64,000 nt of DNA from Adineta steineri. Taxonomy: Eukaryota > Rotifera > Eurotatoria > Adinetida > Adinetidae. Below, in pieces: positions 60,557 through 64,000 of this stretch; positions within the stretch are counted from its first letter, which is position 1; every line of letters begins with the position of its first letter. Below the pieces are notes generated by a model. That model was not told the DNA's origin and did not search any database. It saw only the letters and a program-made list of their open reading frames with translations. The position numbers and the translations under genes are program-made. Where the stretch lies: positions 266,099 to 330,098 of the forward strand of contig CAJNOI010000056.1 in the NCBI GenBank assembly GCA_905250115.1, read 5' to 3'.

Positions 60557-60840
60557 AAATAAATACGATAACTTGGGATTTTATCCGAGAGTTATGTGTA
60601 TTGCAAAAGGTGTCTGTGGAAATCATACGAAAATATCAGTATTTTTGCAATAACTCTGGAATGGCTCGTCCAATTAGGCTCATCTTCGAACTTGATCGAG
60701 ATCTTCATGAGAATGAATTGTGTAGAAAAATTTCGTCAAAATCTGTTTCTCCTTTTGAAAGTTATTGTGTATTCTTCAGCCGGACGAGCACACTGATCGA
60801 TTCTAGAGTGTACTCACTTTTCGAGTACACAAAAATAGAA
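60557..60840 (+). repeat. repeat R, copy 3 (right border of duplication)
   Basis: Third copy of the border repeat. Its frame is shifted after 'LDRDLHENELCRK', so the terminal 'YSSAGRAH' is out of frame. Homology to the other units stops at the end of the hairpin 'gtgtactc...gagtacac', after which the sequence is unique. Confidence 0.75.
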
Positions 60841-60998
60841 TTTAGCAATTTCGTATTCTAAGCACCATCCTGAAATCAGTTAGAGTAACGAAACTTCTTT
60901 TGTAGTTGTTAAATATTTTAATATATTGTAACTCATTTTGTTGTCAATAAATCAAATTCTGTATGTTTATATTATGATATGAATAGATATTGTTGAAA

Positions 60999-61214
60999 TT
61001 ATGAAGATAAACTTGAAGTCGTTGATATTTGAGAAAAATTATTTTCAGTTTTTTCTTGTTCTTCATAATTATTCATATTAAAATAATATTGAGAATTTAA
61101 AGAACTTTTGCCATAATAATTAAATAGATATATAATAAGAAGGAGAAGAGTAAATATACAACAAGCAATAATATCACATAACATTTCAGAATAAAAATCC
61201 GATGAAGAAATCAT
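60999..61214 (-). CDS. small single-pass membrane protein (hypothetical)
   Basis: ORF of 71 residues: short N terminus, one strong helix 'DIIACCIFTLLLLIIYLF' and a Ser/Asn/Glu-rich tail. Base use and ATG context are gene-like (purines before ATG). No family recognised; a chance frame cannot be excluded. Confidence 0.4.
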   Translation of the reverse strand: MISSSDFYSEMLCDIIACCIFTLLLLIIYLFNYYGKSSLNSQYYFNMNNYEEQEKTENNFSQISTTSSLSS

Positions 61215-61516
61215 TATCTCTTCTTTTTCATATTAAGTTAACGTTTAGATGAAATAATCCATCGTTATTTATAATATTGAGCGCTTTATTTAAAAAAAAA
61301 TGTTTAAGAATAATTGAAATAAAATATTCATTGAGATAATAACACACAGAATATCGATTATGATCGAAAGAATAATTTTATTTTCTAATCTAAATTTCTT
61401 TTTCAGTGAATAAGAAAAACAGAAAGAAAGAAAGAAAGAAAACATCGAAAAAGCAAAAACAAGTACATTAATGAATAGAGAATGAGTTCGATTAAATATA
61501 TTTAAAAAGAAATTAT

Positions 61517-62488
61517 TTATGCACCTGGTGCATTATGTTGATGATGTGAAGCAAATTCTTTTTCAGCTTCTGGCATCCATGTTTGAAGATGACCAATCCG
61601 TGTATTATGTGATGGATGATCAGACATAAATTGTGGTGGTGAACCACCTTTTCCAACTTGTTCATCCATTCTTTGCCAAAAAGCAACAGCTTCTTTTGGA
61701 TCATAACCAGCACGTGCCATATATATTAAACCAATATGATCTGCTTCTGATTCCTGTGTACGAGAAAATGGTAATGTTGCTCCATATTTTGCACCAGCAC
61801 CTAATGCTCCCATTATTGTCTAAAAATAGATCTTTGCTTAGAAATAAATAAATAAATAAATAAAATTCTACCTGTCGTTGTGCTGGATCCATTTGGGCAA
61901 GACCTCCCTGAAATCCACCTAATATAGTTTTTGTTAATTCTGAACGAAAAAGTCTCTCAGCACCATGCCTTGAAGTAGCATGTGCCATTTCATGACCAAG
62001 TACTGTCGCTAAACCCGCTTCATTTTTTGCTATTGGGATAATGCCAGTATAAACAACAATCTTTCCACCAGGTAAACAAAAAGCATTCTTTTCATTAGAT
62101 TGAATAACACTAACCTAAAAGAAGATGAATGGAACTTTTTTTTTAAGAAAAAGAAAAGTAAATAATTGATTCTTACTTCCCAATTGTATTGCACAGTTGC
62201 TTTTTCTGCAGCTGCTCTGGCAAGTCTATTTGTAACTCGTTTAACTAATTCAACATCTGGTCCACTTTGAACAATTTTAGCGGCTTCATCTCTTTTAACT
62301 TGTGCATAAGCTTCTAAACCTAATCTTTGTTCTTGTTCAGGATCAATCCCAACACGAGCGACTCGACCTGTTTCAGGATTTGTTACTTTACTTGCTGTAT
62401 ATAATTTAAATAAAACAAAACCAAGTGCAATCATTATAGGAGCTAATGTTAATGGAAGTGCATGTTTTCGTTCAAGTTTAACTGGCAT
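61517..62488 (-). CDS. M48 zinc metallopeptidase (OMA1/bacterial M48C-like)
   Basis: Exons 62177-62488, 61872-62114 and 61517-61819, all phase 0; 285 residues. An N-terminal hydrophobic helix (LPLTLAPIMIALGFVLFKLY) probably anchors it in a membrane. Then 'NPETGRVARVGIDPEQEQRL' and 'GLEAYAQV', a start typical of M48 proteins. The zinc motif HExxH is 'GHEMAHATSRHGAER' in exon 2, and the third ligand is E in 'ESEADHIGL' of exon 3. 'NAFCLPGGKIVVYTGII' before the motif is also conserved. Relatives degrade misfolded inner-membrane proteins (OMA1 in mitochondria, LoiP/BepA in bacteria). A/G/R-rich residue use is higher than in neighbours, which together with the bacterial look raises possible transfer; two spliceosomal introns show it is now a eukaryotic gene. 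Confidence 0.85.
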
Positions 62489-63712
62489 TTTTATTCAAAA
62501 CAAATCTTTTAAAAAAACTATAAGAAAAAAAATATATTTGTTTTTGTTAATACAATCAAATAATCTCTTGTTTATATAAATTAAATATTTATTGATATTA
62601 GAAAAAAGGGTTTGTTTTTTGTTGTCAAATATAATATAAACATATATATGTATTCTTTTCCTGTTTAAATACCTTTTTTTGACCGATCTAATATACAAAC
62701 AAATCAACAGAGAAAATAGGAATAAATAAATAGATAAATGAACAAAAATGTGAACAATGGTCAAATGATAGAACTGATCAACAGAGGCCACTATATTCTT
62801 TAATGGAATATTCTTTTATGTTCCATCTGTTTAATATAACATTCATTATCTAATACATGTAAACTTCAATATAAAAAGGATTAATTGATACTTTATTCTA
62901 GAAAAACGTTAGTTTTTATTTAAATAAAATTATTTCTTCTATAAATCATAAATAACATACTTTTTCTCATCTACGAAAGAATTTTAATAAGAAAAAAAAC
63001 ATTTTATTTTATTTGATTGAGATTATTTAATGTAAATAGAATTCAAATACTTTTTTTTAATTCATCGAATAACATTTCTAACGTTATAGAGGAAAAGAAG
63101 ACGGTTTAAATATGTTATTGAAATTTGATCATTCAGTTGTAAAGTTTATTCCCAAATGAATAAAAGATAACAAAACTATCTAACAGATGTTTTTGACCTT
63201 ATAAAATAAGAGAATTTATTTCTTTTGAAAAATAAACTTGTTAAAAACAAAAAGATCTTTGTGTAATGTTCAAGTATTGAATTGTTTCTTTTTCTGATAT
63301 GGACTTATACATAAGTAGTGTTGAATTTCTTTTGATGTTTTTGTAAAAGATGATTTTGAAAAGTCTTTCATTGTATTGTTAAGTACGCAAAGAGAGAGAG
63401 ACGGAGAGGGAGAGGGAGAGGGAGAGAGAGGGCATGACCTCATCTGTGTTATATATTCGTCAGTCAGTTAAAAAAATTCAGTGGCTAAAATTTGAAAATA
63501 TGTTAGTTGACCGTTGTATAATGTCGATGAAGATTGGATAAAAAAAGAAACGAAAGGAAAATCATTGTTCTATAATTCTCTCTTTCTCTCTTTTCTTTCT
63601 TTCTTTAGATTCGTATATAAGTAGAGGTGAATCGGTCATCTTCAGGGTGTATATTCATTTTGTGAAAATTCTCTTCAATTCGTGTTAACTCAAACAAACA
63701 AACAAAGAAGCT
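62489..63712. other. intergenic region between divergent M48 and claudin-like genes
   Basis: Holds a purine-only (GAGAGGGAGAGG)n stretch at about 63393-63432, a CT-rich run at 63580-63607 and probably both promoters. No gene. Confidence 0.6.
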
Positions 63713-64000
63713 ATGTCGTTGGATCCATTTTTTCGAAGAATGACAATGATTGCAGGTTTATTTGCATTTATGGGTTGTATTCTTGGTATTGTTGCATTAG
63801 CAACTAATTATTGGACAATGGAACCTTTTATGACAAATGGTATGCCAATGCAAACAGCTAATGGAACTATGATGATGAATGAAAAACAAGAATGGAATTG
63901 GAATGTAAGTTTTTATATGAAATTTTAAATAATAATTATTTTTGGAATTATTTAGGGTTTATTTTATATGTGTACATCACGTGTAAATGTTCCATGTATG
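63713..64000 (+). CDS. claudin/PMP22-like tetraspan protein, 5' part (runs off window)
   Basis: Exon 1 is 63713-63904 (64 codons) and exon 2 begins at 63956. TM1 is 'MIAGLFAFMGCILGIVALAT' followed by NYWT, the usual start of the first extracellular loop. Across the junction, 'WNGLFYMCTSRVNVPC' matches the claudin/PMP22 W-x(n)-GLW-x2-C-x(8-10)-C signature with Phe for Trp and a shorter spacing of 7 residues between the cysteines. The loop is Met/Asn-rich. It probably forms part of a junctional or membrane-organising family; the rest lies outside. Confidence 0.72.

Overview
This is a nuclear chromosome segment from a small invertebrate animal, most consistent with a bdelloid rotifer. The DNA looks roughly three-quarters A+T by eye. 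Genes are split by short GT-AG introns, mostly 45-75 bp. Gene content is animal: rhodopsin-like GPCRs, a TM2-domain protein, a MAM-like receptor, a GT61 glycosyltransferase, a claudin-like protein and a tRNA-Ser with a long variable arm. A 33-bp run of ACACCC/GGGTGT at 23446 is a rotation of the TGTGGG telomere unit described for bdelloids. The species is an inference.

Layout. 1-1645: 3' part of a secreted or acidic repeat protein. 2639-3819: split GPCR. 4406-5874 (-): MAM-like single-pass membrane protein. 6088-6525 (-): TM2/EGF protein. 7411-11170: a 12-exon RBR E3 ubiquitin ligase with an N-terminal array of RAD18-type (UBZ4-like) zinc fingers, many on their own exon, and a ZZ finger at the C terminus. 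11577-12615: a divergent pair, a CFAP90-like ciliary candidate and a low-complexity ORF. 13436-13516 (-): tRNA-Ser(CGA). 13735-14405: unknown protein. 14508-15877 (-): GT61 glycosyltransferase. 16100-17460: Tc1/mariner relic next to a 519-bp fold-back element. 21107-23130: three-exon protein of unknown function. 23446-26172: telomere-like repeat, hAT-like fragment, palindrome-rich GC-higher DNA and a truncated Tudor-domain gene. 27747-28890 (-): unknown 5-exon gene. 30887-35988 (-): two tandem paralogues of a secreted, Cys-rich protein with a GPI-type tail, sharing a 130-bp identical tract. 40504-41702: neuropeptide-type GPCR. 42943-44003 (-): two small unknown genes, one broken. 45660-46058: Gly/Met-rich protein and 47925-50707: PDZ protein, each with one extra base in a homopolymer. 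51545-60840: tandem duplication of a unit of about 4.5 kb carrying an intronless GPCR, bounded by three copies of a repeat of about 285 bp. 61517-62488 (-): M48 metallopeptidase of bacterial or OMA1 type. 63713-end: claudin-like gene, cut by the window edge.

There is no operon-like logic; genes are independent units on both strands. The most interesting items are the UBZ-array RBR ligase, the probable gene-conversion tract and intron differences between the tandem Cys-rich paralogues, the GPCR duplication with its flanking repeats, the mobile-element graveyard around the interstitial telomere repeat and Tudor fragment, and a possibly transferred M48 peptidase. All splice sites were placed by hand from GT/AG positions and reading-frame continuity. 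Exon lengths sum to multiples of three except where a frameshift is reported.
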